Shown in pieces: positions 32,665 to 40,692 of a stretch of 64,000 nucleotides of DNA. The translations under genes were made by a program, and so were the position numbers. The stretch's first letter is position 1, and each line of letters opens with the position of its first letter. The stretch lies in the NCBI RefSeq assembly GCF_901538355.1, contig NZ_LR593887.1:4440920-4504919 (forward strand). Direction: 5' to 3'. The DNA comes from Tuwongella immobilis (GTDB taxonomy: Bacteria; Planctomycetota; Planctomycetia; Gemmatales; Gemmataceae). The notes below the pieces were generated by a model that was not told the DNA's origin, made no database searches, and worked only from the letters and a program-made list of their open reading frames with translations.

Positions 32665-33984
32665 ATGGCCGAGACGACCTCGTCGGAAAATTCGCTGCAT
32701 ATTCGCGTTCTCGGTGGCCTCATCCTCGGGGCCATCGCGGGGACAATCATCAATTCGACCTTCCTCACTCCGGTGGATGGCGTCAAACCACCTCCCCCCG
32801 AGTGGCTCGTGTTCATCCAGAAATACATCACCGATCCGATCGGACAAGTATTTCTTCGCTTGCTGCTGATGACCGTCGTGCCGCTGGTATTTGCATCGCT
32901 GGCGCTGGGCGTCGCGCGATTGGGCGGCATGGGCTCCTTGGGCCGAATCGGGCTGAAGACCTTTGCTTATTTCTTCCTGACCATGACGGCGGCGGTCGTC
33001 ATCGGGTTGACCTTGGTGAATCTTGTCAAGCCGGGCGTCGGCCTCCCGCCGGCAATCCAAACGCAAATGGCCGAACAATTTGGTGGCAAACTCAACGATA
33101 CACTCAGCAAGCCCACGACGTTCGGCATTCAAACCTTCATCGATATTGTACCGCGAAATCCGCTGCAATCGATGGTCAACATGGAGATGCTGTCGGTCAT
33201 TTTCTTCGCGCTGCTGGTGGGCATCGGCATCACCCGACTGAAGGCCGAACACAACCAGCTGATGCAGAATTTCTTGGAATCCGTCGGCGAGTTGATGGTC
33301 TTCATCATCGGCCTGGCGATGAAATTCGCCCCGTTCGGAGTGTTCGCGCTGATCTTCAACACCACGGCCAACTTCGGGCTGGACCTGCTCAAAAATTTGG
33401 CCACTTACGTCATCGTGGTGATCGTCGGATTGGGCATTCAGATGTTCGTCGTCTTCCCAATTCTCCTGAGTTCGCTGGGCAAGATGAATCCTCTGACCTT
33501 CTTCAAGCTGACGCGGCCCGTGATTCTAACAGCGTTCTCCACCAGTTCCAGCAACGCGACGCTGCCGACGAGCATTCGCACCGCAGAACAAGACCTGAAG
33601 ATTCCGGCACCGATCGCCGGCTTCGTTCTGCCATTGGGTGCCACGATGAACATGAACGGCACCGCGCTGTTTGAAGGCGTGACCGCCGTGTTTCTGGCGC
33701 AAGTCTTCGGCATCGAACTCACACTCACCCAACAGATTATTGTGGTGGTGATGTGTGTGCTGACCGCCGTGGGCGCAGCCGGGGTGCCGGGCGGGTCGAT
33801 TCCACTCCTGGCGCTGGTGTTGACCACAGTCGGCGTGCAACCGGGGGCAATCGCCATCATTCTCGGGGTCGATCGATTGTTGGATATGTGCCGAACCACC
33901 CTGAATGTCCTGGGCGACATGACCGCCGCAGTATACATTAATCAAAGCGAAGGAGCCGCTCTCTCGAAATCACCGACATCGTGA
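32665..33984 (+). CDS. Dicarboxylate/amino acid:cation symporter (DAACS, GltP-like)
   Basis: 439 residues with the eight-helix, two-hairpin pattern of the family. The HP1 serine-rich motif SSSNATLPTS (about 293-302), the TM7 motif NMNGTALF (about 330-337; usually NMDGT), the HP2 region GAAGVPGGSI and the TM8 motif DRLLDMCRTTLNVLGD are all present. It should take up glutamate, aspartate or C4-dicarboxylates with sodium ions or protons. The Asn in NMNGT is a common variant. AAGGAG, 9 bases before the ATG at 32665, supports the start. The next gene begins at or just after its stop. Confidence 0.95.
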   Translation: MAETTSSENSLHIRVLGGLILGAIAGTIINSTFLTPVDGVKPPPPEWLVFIQKYITDPIGQVFLRLLLMTVVPLVFASLALGVARLGGMGSLGRIGLKTFAYFFLTMTAAVVIGLTLVNLVKPGVGLPPAIQTQMAEQFGGKLNDTLSKPTTFGIQTFIDIVPRNPLQSMVNMEMLSVIFFALLVGIGITRLKAEHNQLMQNFLESVGELMVFIIGLAMKFAPFGVFALIFNTTANFGLDLLKNLATYVIVVIVGLGIQMFVVFPILLSSLGKMNPLTFFKLTRPVILTAFSTSSSNATLPTSIRTAEQDLKIPAPIAGFVLPLGATMNMNGTALFEGVTAVFLAQVFGIELTLTQQIIVVVMCVLTAVGAAGVPGGSIPLLALVLTTVGVQPGAIAIILGVDRLLDMCRTTLNVLGDMTAAVYINQSEGAALSKSPTS

Positions 33985-33992
33985 GTTTTCCC

Positions 33993-34508
33993 ATGCCCGA
34001 CGACACCACCCCGAACGGCTCATCCACGCCGCAAGCGGCCTTCACCGGCTTGGCCATCATTTACGCTGCGTTGATGGGCGGCTTGCTGGTGATCTCGGGC
34101 ATGAGTCTGCTGCTGGTTTCGGCGGGCATCCTCCAGCCGGAACCGATGGAGCCGATGGTTCTTTGGATCATGCGAGGTGTCACCCTCATCGTCTCCATGG
34201 TGGGTGCGCTGGGGGTGTTCGTGCTGATTCCCATGCTGGTGCCCATTCGCCTCGACTTCGCCAAGCCAATGCCGCTGATCGATCAACTGGTTCCGCAAAT
34301 GCTGAACCAACGGATCATGATGGCGGCGCTGGTGGAGGCCGGAGGCGTGATCGGCGCGACGTTCCACATGGTCACCGGCGACCCCGCGTTGCTCGCCGCT
34401 CCCGTCGCATCGCTGCTGCTGCTTGCCTTGATTTTCCCCACGACAGACCGACTCGCCCGCCAAGCGGAAATCCTGGCCCGGCGCGCGGAGGAGCAATTGC
34501 CGGAATGA
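33993..34508 (+). CDS. Four-helix membrane protein of unknown function
   Basis: 171 residues, with hydrophobic segments near 17-44, 56-82 and 105-145. The C-terminus is charged (RLARQAEILARRAEEQLPE) and probably cytosolic. I do not recognise the family. A GTG at 33981 overlaps the symporter stop and would add four residues; neither start has a good ribosome site, so translation is probably coupled to the symporter. Its own stop overlaps the start of the RluA gene (ATGA), so three genes form one unit. Confidence 0.75.
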   Translation: MPDDTTPNGSSTPQAAFTGLAIIYAALMGGLLVISGMSLLLVSAGILQPEPMEPMVLWIMRGVTLIVSMVGALGVFVLIPMLVPIRLDFAKPMPLIDQLVPQMLNQRIMMAALVEAGGVIGATFHMVTGDPALLAAPVASLLLLALIFPTTDRLARQAEILARRAEEQLPE

Positions 34509-36622
34509 CTCTCCCGGAACCCTGGACCATCACCGACGAAACTGCCGGCGTAACCCTTGCTGCCGCCCTGCGCGCCCAACTTCCCGATCAATCGTGGAGC
34601 CAACTGAAACGGCTCATCGAAGGCCGCCGCGTCACCATCGACGATGCCCTGTGTATGGACCCCGCTCGCCGGGTCAAAACGGGCGAACAAATTGCCCTGC
34701 GCAACAAGCCGATCGAACTCGAACGCGAAGCCACCATCGATGGCCTGACCATCCGCTACTTCGATGAACATCTGATTGTCGTCGAAAAGCCGTCCGGCAT
34801 CAGCACCGTTCGCCACCCCGCCGAACTGGAATGGAACGAGCGGCGGCGCGGACTTTCTCCCACGCTCGACGATTTGACGCAAGGGGCGTTGGGCCAACGA
34901 CTTCGGCGCGATCCGTCCTCGCTTCAACGCCTGCGAATCGTGCAACGGCTGGACAAAGAAACCAGCGGCCTGGTCGTCTTCGCTCGTTCGATTGATGCCG
35001 AGCGCGAACTCGGTCGGCAATTCCGCGAGCATACCGTGCTGCGTCGCTATCTGGCGATTGTGCCGGGCCGCGTCGTGCCGCAAGTCTTTCGCTCGCATTT
35101 CGTTCGGGATCGCGGCGATGGTCGGCGTGGCAGCACCACCCTGCCGAATATCGGCAAACTGGCCATCACACACATTAGCATCTTTGAGCAACTGCCCAAC
35201 TACACGATCCTCGAATGTCGGCTGGAAACCGGCAAAACTCATCAAATTCGCATTCACTTATCCGAAGCGGGCCACCCCGTTTGCGGCGAGCCGGTGTACA
35301 ACCGCCGAATCAACGGCGATCCCATCCCCGATGCCAGCGATGCCCCGCGATTGGCACTGCACGCCCGCGAACTGGGATTCGTACACCCCATTTCCGGATT
35401 GGAAATGCGCTGGGAGATGCCGCTGCCGCCCGATTTGCAGGCGTTTGTCGAACGATTGCGGGGCGACACCCCGCTTTCGCAACCGCTGCCAACCACACGC
35501 ACCGAAGCGATTGTTCCGCCGCGTTCGGCAATGACCGAATCCGCCACAAATCCCGATAGCCGCCCGAATAACCGACCCAATCGCGGCGTGGATAACCGCC
35601 CGGATATTCGCCGTGAACCCCGCGCGGAAGCGTCGGAAATCGCACGGCCTAAGCCACGGCCCGCTGCCGGGAATCGTCCCGGAAATTCCGTCCGCCCCGT
35701 GCCGACGATTCGCCGGGCAGAAGCACCGCGTTCGCGCCCGTTGGATCAACCGCCGCGTGAGGATGGGAATGCCGCTCCCGCTCCGCGTCCGCGCGGTCCA
35801 CGCATCAACTCCGAACGGCCGCCGCGTGACCGACGCGATGCCCCACGCGATGACCCACGCGATGACCAAGCGACCGAACGCCCGCGCGGCCCGCGTCCGA
35901 ATCGTCGGGATCTCCCGCCGATTTCGCCCGACGAAACACCGCGTTCGGACCGTGCACCGCGACCGCCACGCGAGGAGCGAGGCGACCGGCCCCGCCGCAC
36001 CGATCGTCGCACAGAGAGTCGCACAGGGGAACGCACGGAGCGTTCTGGCGATGCCGCACGTGCCGATCGCCCCCGTTCGCAATCCCGGCCGCCGCGTCCG
36101 ACTCGCACCAGTGATCGTGAACGCGACCGCGACACGCCACCTGAGGTGATTCCGAGCGAAGCGCGTCGTCCACGTCCGCCCCGCGCTGACCGGCCGAACC
36201 GCGGTCAAGACGGGGAGCGTCCACGAACGGATCGACCAAGCGGGGAGCGTCGCACGAGCCGTCGCACCGACGATCGACCACCGCGCGGCGACCGCCCAAG
36301 CCGTGACAATCGGGAGAATCGCCCCCCGCGTGCCGACCGGCCTCGCGATGATCGCCCCCGTTCGGAACGACCCCGCACCGAACGGCCGCGTGCCGAACGA
36401 CCGAATTCCGACCGGCCCCCGACAGACCGCCCCCGCACCGAACGGCCTCGCGATGATCGCCCTCGCACCGAACGGCCGCGTGCCGAACGAACCGGAGATG
36501 CGAAGCCGCGTTCGGGAGACGTTCGCCGAGGGAAACCACCGCGTCCAAGTGGGGATGGCGCACCACCGACGCCGCGTCAAGGTCCACGGCCCACGCCGCG
36601 ACCGCGCAAACGCCCACAATAA
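34505..36622 (+). CDS. RluA-family rRNA/tRNA pseudouridine synthase with a very long Arg/Pro tail
   Basis: 705 residues, more than double the usual 300-330. An S4-like RNA-binding segment (about 15-75) is followed by the RluA catalytic domain with D150 in RIVQRLDKETSGLVV and a GKTHQIRIHL motif. From about residue 330 the chain becomes a disordered tail of some 375 residues made almost only of Arg, Pro, Asp, Glu, Ser, Thr and Gly in RPRxERPRxDRP-like repeats. Such tails in RNA enzymes usually bind RNA or drive condensates. The ATG overlaps the stop of the preceding gene, and GGAGGAG lies about 11 bases upstream. The frame stays open to the stop, so the tail is real. Confidence 0.9.
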   Translation: MTLPEPWTITDETAGVTLAAALRAQLPDQSWSQLKRLIEGRRVTIDDALCMDPARRVKTGEQIALRNKPIELEREATIDGLTIRYFDEHLIVVEKPSGISTVRHPAELEWNERRRGLSPTLDDLTQGALGQRLRRDPSSLQRLRIVQRLDKETSGLVVFARSIDAERELGRQFREHTVLRRYLAIVPGRVVPQVFRSHFVRDRGDGRRGSTTLPNIGKLAITHISIFEQLPNYTILECRLETGKTHQIRIHLSEAGHPVCGEPVYNRRINGDPIPDASDAPRLALHARELGFVHPISGLEMRWEMPLPPDLQAFVERLRGDTPLSQPLPTTRTEAIVPPRSAMTESATNPDSRPNNRPNRGVDNRPDIRREPRAEASEIARPKPRPAAGNRPGNSVRPVPTIRRAEAPRSRPLDQPPREDGNAAPAPRPRGPRINSERPPRDRRDAPRDDPRDDQATERPRGPRPNRRDLPPISPDETPRSDRAPRPPREERGDRPRRTDRRTESRTGERTERSGDAARADRPRSQSRPPRPTRTSDRERDRDTPPEVIPSEARRPRPPRADRPNRGQDGERPRTDRPSGERRTSRRTDDRPPRGDRPSRDNRENRPPRADRPRDDRPRSERPRTERPRAERPNSDRPPTDRPRTERPRDDRPRTERPRAERTGDAKPRSGDVRRGKPPRPSGDGAPPTPRQGPRPTPRPRKRPQ
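36339..36495 (+). repeat. Degenerate tandem repeats coding the RluA tail
   Basis: GGCCTCGCGATGATCGCCC occurs at 36339-36357 and again at 36444-36462, 105 bases apart, within a stretch of CGNACNGANCGNCC-type units. The repeats code for alternating RPR, TERP and DDRP words, suggesting growth by slippage or duplication. Confidence 0.6.
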
Positions 36623-36649
36623 TCGATGACATTGATGCACCATCCACAA

Positions 36650-36700
36650 ACCGCCGCGGAAGAGTCGATCCCCAACCAGGATCGGTTCCTCCGCGGCGGT
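36650..36700. terminator. Long hairpin between convergent RluA and WD40 genes
   Basis: 22-base arms, 18 of them paired (ACCGCCGCGGA against TCCGCGGCGGT plus an inner GATCC/GGATC), around a 7-base loop. A short TTTT follows on the plus strand. It is the strongest terminator candidate in the window and serves the RluA gene. Confidence 0.75.
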
Positions 36701-36737
36701 CGTGTTTTCGCAGCAGTCAGCGATTGTGTCGGTCGGC

Positions 36738-36761
36738 AAAAGTCGGCAATCTGTCCGACTT
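36738..36761 (-). terminator. Hairpin after the WD40 gene
   Basis: AAGTCGG and CCGACTT pair over an 8-base loop; on the minus strand the stem runs into four T residues. It lies 41 bases after the WD40 stop codon. Confidence 0.55.
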
Positions 36762-36801
36762 CAATGCGGTGATCACCGCTTTTGGCCGACTTGGAGCGAC
36801 T

Positions 36802-37842
36802 TTACACGCGATAAATCGCTACAGTACCGATTTCCGTACCGACTGCGACGCGGCGATCGTCTCCCGCCCAACTGATTTGCGTGATTGCCGGGCCAATGAC
36901 GTGTTGCCGAAGCAGTTGCGAGCCTTTGTTGGGCTGCCACAGGATGACCCGGCCATCGGTTGCACCGGACACCAGTTTCGGCCCGCGATGTTGAAATGCG
37001 AGCGCGGCGATCGAGGAGCGCGGATCGTGCCCCCGAAGTGCAAGCGGCTTGGTGCCTTCCGGCCCGCGACCCGAGCAGTCCCAAATCGTGATCTGATTGC
37101 TGCCGCCAGTCGCCAAGTAGCGGCTGGTCGGATCCCAACTGAGTTGAAGGACTTTGGTGGGGTAGCCCCACATCTGCAAATCTTCGCCGGTGGCGGCAAT
37201 CCAGAAATGAACCGTGGAATCCTGATCGCCAGTCGCCAGATAGTTTCCATCCGGCGACCAGGCGATTCGCAAGACCGAGCCTTTCCAGGCGTGCGATTGG
37301 ACCGGTTGCGCGAGTTTCGGCGAATACAGGCGAATCCCGCCGAAAGCGGCGGTGGCGACTTGCGTTTGATGCGGTCGCCAGGCGAGATCCGCGACCGTGC
37401 TGGCGTGATCATCGGCGGATTGCAGCAGTTCGCCGTGACGATTCCAAATGCGGAGTTGTCGCCCCGCACCGCTGGCAACGAATTGTCGGCAGCGACTCAC
37501 CGCCAGCCGTTCGACCCATTTCGCACCCCCATCCCACGATTGCACAGGGGAGTGGTTGCCGATTTCCCAGCGATGAATCTGGCCATCCTGCCCGGCACTG
37601 AGCCACGTTCGCTCATCGAGCCAATCGACAGCGGTGGTGCCGAAGCCGTGGCCGCGAACCCGCTCGACTTCGCGGCCTGTGGTGCCATCCAATACCGCAA
37701 TCGGTCCGCTGACGGTGGCTGCGGCCAGGTACGCCCCATTGGGCGACCATGCCAGGGCAATCACATGATCGGGCAACTCGGACGAGCCGAGCGGCTGCCA
37801 ATCAGCGGAACTCGATTGCAGCCATTGGCTTAGGCGAGACAT
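36802..37842 (-). CDS. WD40-repeat beta-propeller protein
   Basis: 346 residues, enough for one seven-bladed propeller. Blades are seen as ALAWSPNGAYLAAATVSGPIAV, VDWLDERTWLSAGQDGQIHRW, RLAVSRCRQFVASG, DLAWRPHQTQVATA, RIAWSPDGNYLATGDQDSTVHFW and two more near the C-terminus. No signal peptide, so cytosolic. The start overlaps the end of the CobW GTPase gene by 13 bases, implying a physical or functional link, perhaps as a scaffold or metal-site client of the GTPase. GAGGGA, about 9 bases upstream, supports the ATG. Confidence 0.88.
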   Translation of the reverse strand: MSRLSQWLQSSSADWQPLGSSELPDHVIALAWSPNGAYLAAATVSGPIAVLDGTTGREVERVRGHGFGTTAVDWLDERTWLSAGQDGQIHRWEIGNHSPVQSWDGGAKWVERLAVSRCRQFVASGAGRQLRIWNRHGELLQSADDHASTVADLAWRPHQTQVATAAFGGIRLYSPKLAQPVQSHAWKGSVLRIAWSPDGNYLATGDQDSTVHFWIAATGEDLQMWGYPTKVLQLSWDPTSRYLATGGSNQITIWDCSGRGPEGTKPLALRGHDPRSSIAALAFQHRGPKLVSGATDGRVILWQPNKGSQLLRQHVIGPAITQISWAGDDRRVAVGTEIGTVAIYRV

Positions 37843-39176
37843 GAACGGAATCCCTCGAGCAATTTTTCGCGGTCCAAATTCCGACCGATGAAGATCAGCT
37901 TGTTGGTGCGCGCATCGTTCCCCCAGGGGCGATCCGGGCGACCATCAAAGAGCATGTGAACGCCTTGGAAAACGAACCGGGTATCTTCCCCGGCAATCGA
38001 CAGCACGCCCTTCATGCGGAAGATGTCCGGCCCCATGGTTTGCAGCACTTCGCTTAGCCAAGCGTTCAGCTTTTCGCCGTTGAGATCGCCGCCCATGGTG
38101 ATCCCCACGGAGCCAACTTCCTCGTCGTGATGGTGATGTTCGCCCATCTCCAGCACGCGCACCGGCTGCAGCGTGTCGCCGGTGGCCGATTGCAGCGTCG
38201 CCTCGAATTCATGCGGGTGATGCTGGGTGAACAGACCGAAGTAGCCCGATTTCGGCACCTGAATGCGGAATTCCGCCGCGCCGGGCAGTTCGACTTCGCT
38301 CAGTCGTGGGGCAATGGGCAACTCCGCGCCGGGGGCTACCGACACGGCTTCGCCAGCGAACAGCACCAAGGCTTTGTTCGCGGCGGTTTCCAGGGCGGAT
38401 TCGCTATTTTCTGGCACCGGCATCAGCACGGTTTGCATGCTGGGATCGGGGCCAGCGTCGAGTTTCCAGGTGTATTCGCCGGCGGGCAACTCGTACAATC
38501 CGCCGAATTCAAACGGATATTCCGGTTTGAGAAATTCCGGATCGATGTCCAGCGCTCGATCCAAATTGAATCCGCCAATGTTCAATACCCGATCCAGATC
38601 CACGACCGATTGCTGCGTGCGCACGATCTTGGCGACGGCGTTCATGCCGTGAATGCGGGATTCGAGTTCGTCCAATTCTGCGGGGGTCACCAGGTCGATT
38701 TTGTTGAGCAGAATCACGTCCGCAAAGGCAATCTGTTCTTGGACTTCGTCGCTGTCCCAGTGTTGATGAACATGCTTGGCATCGACCAGCGTGACGATTC
38801 CATCGAGATCGAGCTTGTCTTTCATTTCATCATCGACGAAGAACGTCTGCGCCACGGGACCGGGATCGGCCATGCCAGTGGTTTCGATGACGATGAAATC
38901 GAACTTGTCCCGCCGCTTCATCAGGTTGCCGAGGATGCGGATGAGATCGCCGCGCACGGTGCAGCAAATGCAGCCGTTGTTCATCTCGAAGATTTCTTCT
39001 TCGGCATTGATGACGATGTCTTGATCGACACCGACTTCGCCGAACTCATTCTCGATGACCGCCACGCGTTTGCCGTGGTTGGCCGACAAAATATGGTTGA
39101 GCAACGTCGTTTTTCCCGATCCCAGAAAGCCGGTCAACACGGTGACAGGGACTTTCGTTCGCGCTGCGGTCGCCAT
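37830..39176 (-). CDS. CobW/COG0523-family GTPase (putative zinc metallochaperone)
   Basis: 448 residues. G1 loop GFLGSGKTT (K22, T23), the metal-binding CxCC motif GCICC (C69, C71, C72), a Walker B-like IVIETTGMADP and an NKID guanine site are present. Between the GTPase core and the C-terminal CobW_C domain lies an extra region of about 100 residues, and the C-domain has a HHHHDEE metal-binding run (about 346-352). COG0523 GTPases deliver zinc, cobalt or other metals to client proteins. The neighbours DUF1826 and a ferredoxin-like gene are known companions of this family. AGGAG, 8 to 9 bases before the ATG at 39176, fixes the start; a GTG lies three codons upstream. Confidence 0.92.
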   Translation of the reverse strand: MATAARTKVPVTVLTGFLGSGKTTLLNHILSANHGKRVAVIENEFGEVGVDQDIVINAEEEIFEMNNGCICCTVRGDLIRILGNLMKRRDKFDFIVIETTGMADPGPVAQTFFVDDEMKDKLDLDGIVTLVDAKHVHQHWDSDEVQEQIAFADVILLNKIDLVTPAELDELESRIHGMNAVAKIVRTQQSVVDLDRVLNIGGFNLDRALDIDPEFLKPEYPFEFGGLYELPAGEYTWKLDAGPDPSMQTVLMPVPENSESALETAANKALVLFAGEAVSVAPGAELPIAPRLSEVELPGAAEFRIQVPKSGYFGLFTQHHPHEFEATLQSATGDTLQPVRVLEMGEHHHHDEEVGSVGITMGGDLNGEKLNAWLSEVLQTMGPDIFRMKGVLSIAGEDTRFVFQGVHMLFDGRPDRPWGNDARTNKLIFIGRNLDREKLLEGFRSCLA

Positions 39177-39191
39177 ACTCGACACTCCTGC

Positions 39192-39452
39192 TCATTCCCG
39201 GAGACGGGCGGCAATCTGCTCGCGCGTCACCTCGTCCATCGGCTGAAACACCTTGATGACCCGCTGATTCCCGGCGGCCAGCATGACTGCAATCACCGTT
39301 TCAACATCGGGGCAGTCATCTTCCTGGCAGCGAAGTTCGGAAACGAGAATCACGGTTGATTCCTCGAGTCCCAGCAATTCGCGGGTCCATTCTTTGATTT
39401 GTAGGACTCGCTCGGGATCCTTACGAGATCGATTCTGGGAAAACAAATTCAT
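39192..39452 (-). CDS. Small conserved protein with Cys pair
   Basis: 86 residues, no signal peptide. A recognisable core is VSELRCQEDDCPDVETVIAVM, followed by VFQPMDEVTREQI. Similar short proteins with a Cys-x4/5-Cys-Pro-x-x-Glu-Thr segment occur in other bacteria without known function. It stands 16 bases upstream of the CobW gene on the same strand, so a metal-related role is possible. AAGGA before the ATG at 39452 supports the start, which is preferred to an ATG at 39500 lacking a ribosome site. Confidence 0.75.
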   Translation of the reverse strand: MNLFSQNRSRKDPERVLQIKEWTRELLGLEESTVILVSELRCQEDDCPDVETVIAVMLAAGNQRVIKVFQPMDEVTREQIAARLRE

Positions 39453-39503
39453 GCGAGCGTTCCTTTTCTGATCTGCTTGAAGCATGGGATCAACCAGCAT
39501 TGC

Positions 39504-40073
39504 CTAGAAATCCAGCACCAAGCAGAGGCGACGCTCCCCAGCCGTCAATTGCGGCGAGCGATGCCGCACCGCATCGGAATGTCGCGGATGCTGATGCCCC
39601 TTCAGCATCAGAATCGCTCCCGTTGGCGCGTGCTGGATCTCATCCGGTGCGGAAGCCCAAATCCACTCGGTTCCCGGTCCGGAATAGGTCTTGATGAGTC
39701 GCACGTAGACATTGTCGATGTGGAATTTCGGGCAGGTGGCGCGATCCACGATTTCGAGTCGCAAGGCAATCTTGTCCCGGCCAAATTGCCGGAGAAAGCC
39801 ATGGACCACCCGGACGAGATCTTCCGCAAGCCCGTCGCAGCGCAACCCCAGAGCCGACATCGCTTGTTGGGCAACCTGCGGGGCTTGCTCGGCAGTCACG
39901 CGGCTGCGGAAATCGGTCACTCGCGCCTGACGAACCGCCGCATCAATCGCCTTCAGTTGCGGATGCGGGATCAGGCAATGATCTGCGACGGAATCATCGA
40001 ATTCACGCACCACATCTTCGGGCCAAGTCGTGTCGGGCAACACGGCTTCCGTGCCGGAACTACGCCACAACAT
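39504..40073 (-). CDS. DUF1826-family protein
   Basis: 189 residues. The characteristic C-terminal block is present: CPKFHIDNVYVRLIKTYSGPGTEW, a LMLKGHQHP segment, and HRSPQ before a RRLCLVLDF end. The conserved His/Asp pattern (HxD then H) resembles a cupin or 2-oxoglutarate oxygenase-like metal site, but no activity is established. DUF1826 genes are frequently found with COG0523 GTPases under the zinc regulator Zur; here the CobW gene is two genes downstream. The ATG at 40073 follows GGAGAA and overlaps the end of the ferredoxin-like gene by 14 bases. Confidence 0.88.
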   Translation of the reverse strand: MLWRSSGTEAVLPDTTWPEDVVREFDDSVADHCLIPHPQLKAIDAAVRQARVTDFRSRVTAEQAPQVAQQAMSALGLRCDGLAEDLVRVVHGFLRQFGRDKIALRLEIVDRATCPKFHIDNVYVRLIKTYSGPGTEWIWASAPDEIQHAPTGAILMLKGHQHPRHSDAVRHRSPQLTAGERRLCLVLDF

Positions 40074-40461
40074 GAGAATTCTCCGCAATTGCCGGGGAAA
40101 ATCGATCGAATTGATGGGCCAACAGTGTCTCCGGCAGCGGCAGAACATCCCCATGCGCGGCACATTCCCGGGCCCACTGAATCAGGGCGTCGTACACCGC
40201 ATCGCCGGCCAATTTGCCCAGCCAAACTTGGCCTTCGCGGCCCATCACCAGCGTCACGTTGGTCAGGTCACACGGCCCCAGGCAGCCAGAAATGGTCAAC
40301 TGCACCACCCGATTGAGTTTTTCTTCGCGCCAGATCGACTTGAGCCGCTCGACGGGCAACTCGGGTCGGCCCCGATCCACGCGCCCGCAGCAACATCCCT
40401 GACAGAACACCAATTGCGCCATGGCTTGTCGCTTGGTGCTGATGGTGGTGAGAGCAGTCAT
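40060..40461 (-). CDS. Thioredoxin-like [2Fe-2S] ferredoxin-domain protein
   Basis: 133 residues. The Cys-rich start LVFCQGCCCGRVDRGRPELP and a later GCLGPCDLTNV match the cobalamin-operon/CobW-associated ferredoxin-like proteins that bind a [2Fe-2S] cluster or metal. It is the first gene of the minus-strand set. The start is uncertain: the ATG at 40461 has a weak GGTGGGA site, one at 40422 would begin just before the first Cys, and one at 40509 would sit inside an upstream palindrome. A metal-handling or redox role with the GTPase is inferred from context. Confidence 0.78.
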   Translation of the reverse strand: MTALTTISTKRQAMAQLVFCQGCCCGRVDRGRPELPVERLKSIWREEKLNRVVQLTISGCLGPCDLTNVTLVMGREGQVWLGKLAGDAVYDALIQWARECAAHGDVLPLPETLLAHQFDRFSPAIAENSHVVA

Positions 40462-40506
40462 GAATCCCACCCATGAACCCCACGCAGGAATCTCCCGAAG
40501 GAATCC

Positions 40507-40532
40507 CATACGTCGTATGATTATGTATAACA
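40507..40532. promoter_or_regulatory. Zur-box-like operator region
   Basis: Two inverted repeats adjoin: CATACGTCGTATG (40507-40519, perfect 6-base arms) and TGATTATGTATAACA (40518-40532), which resembles the Zur box TGTTATANTATAACA. They lie 46 bases upstream of the ferredoxin-like start in an AT-rich patch, where a promoter for the five-gene set is expected. Confidence 0.45.
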
Positions 40533-40692
40533 CGGTATCAAATGGTAGCCCGCACTGATTGGGCTTGCAAGTGACATCGTGGGGAATTGCGAAAAAATCT
40601 TGGCGGCCACTCGCTCGGGGAAACCGCTTGACCTGGTTTCGGGAGGCCCAGACAATCGGAGGCGATGACTTCCCTCTCCAGGAGATATGACG

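Noticed and set aside
35258-36739. A 493-codon minus-strand frame opposite the RluA tail
   Set aside because: The repeat-rich RPRxERP coding strand gives long open frames on both strands; only the plus frame continues the RluA domain.
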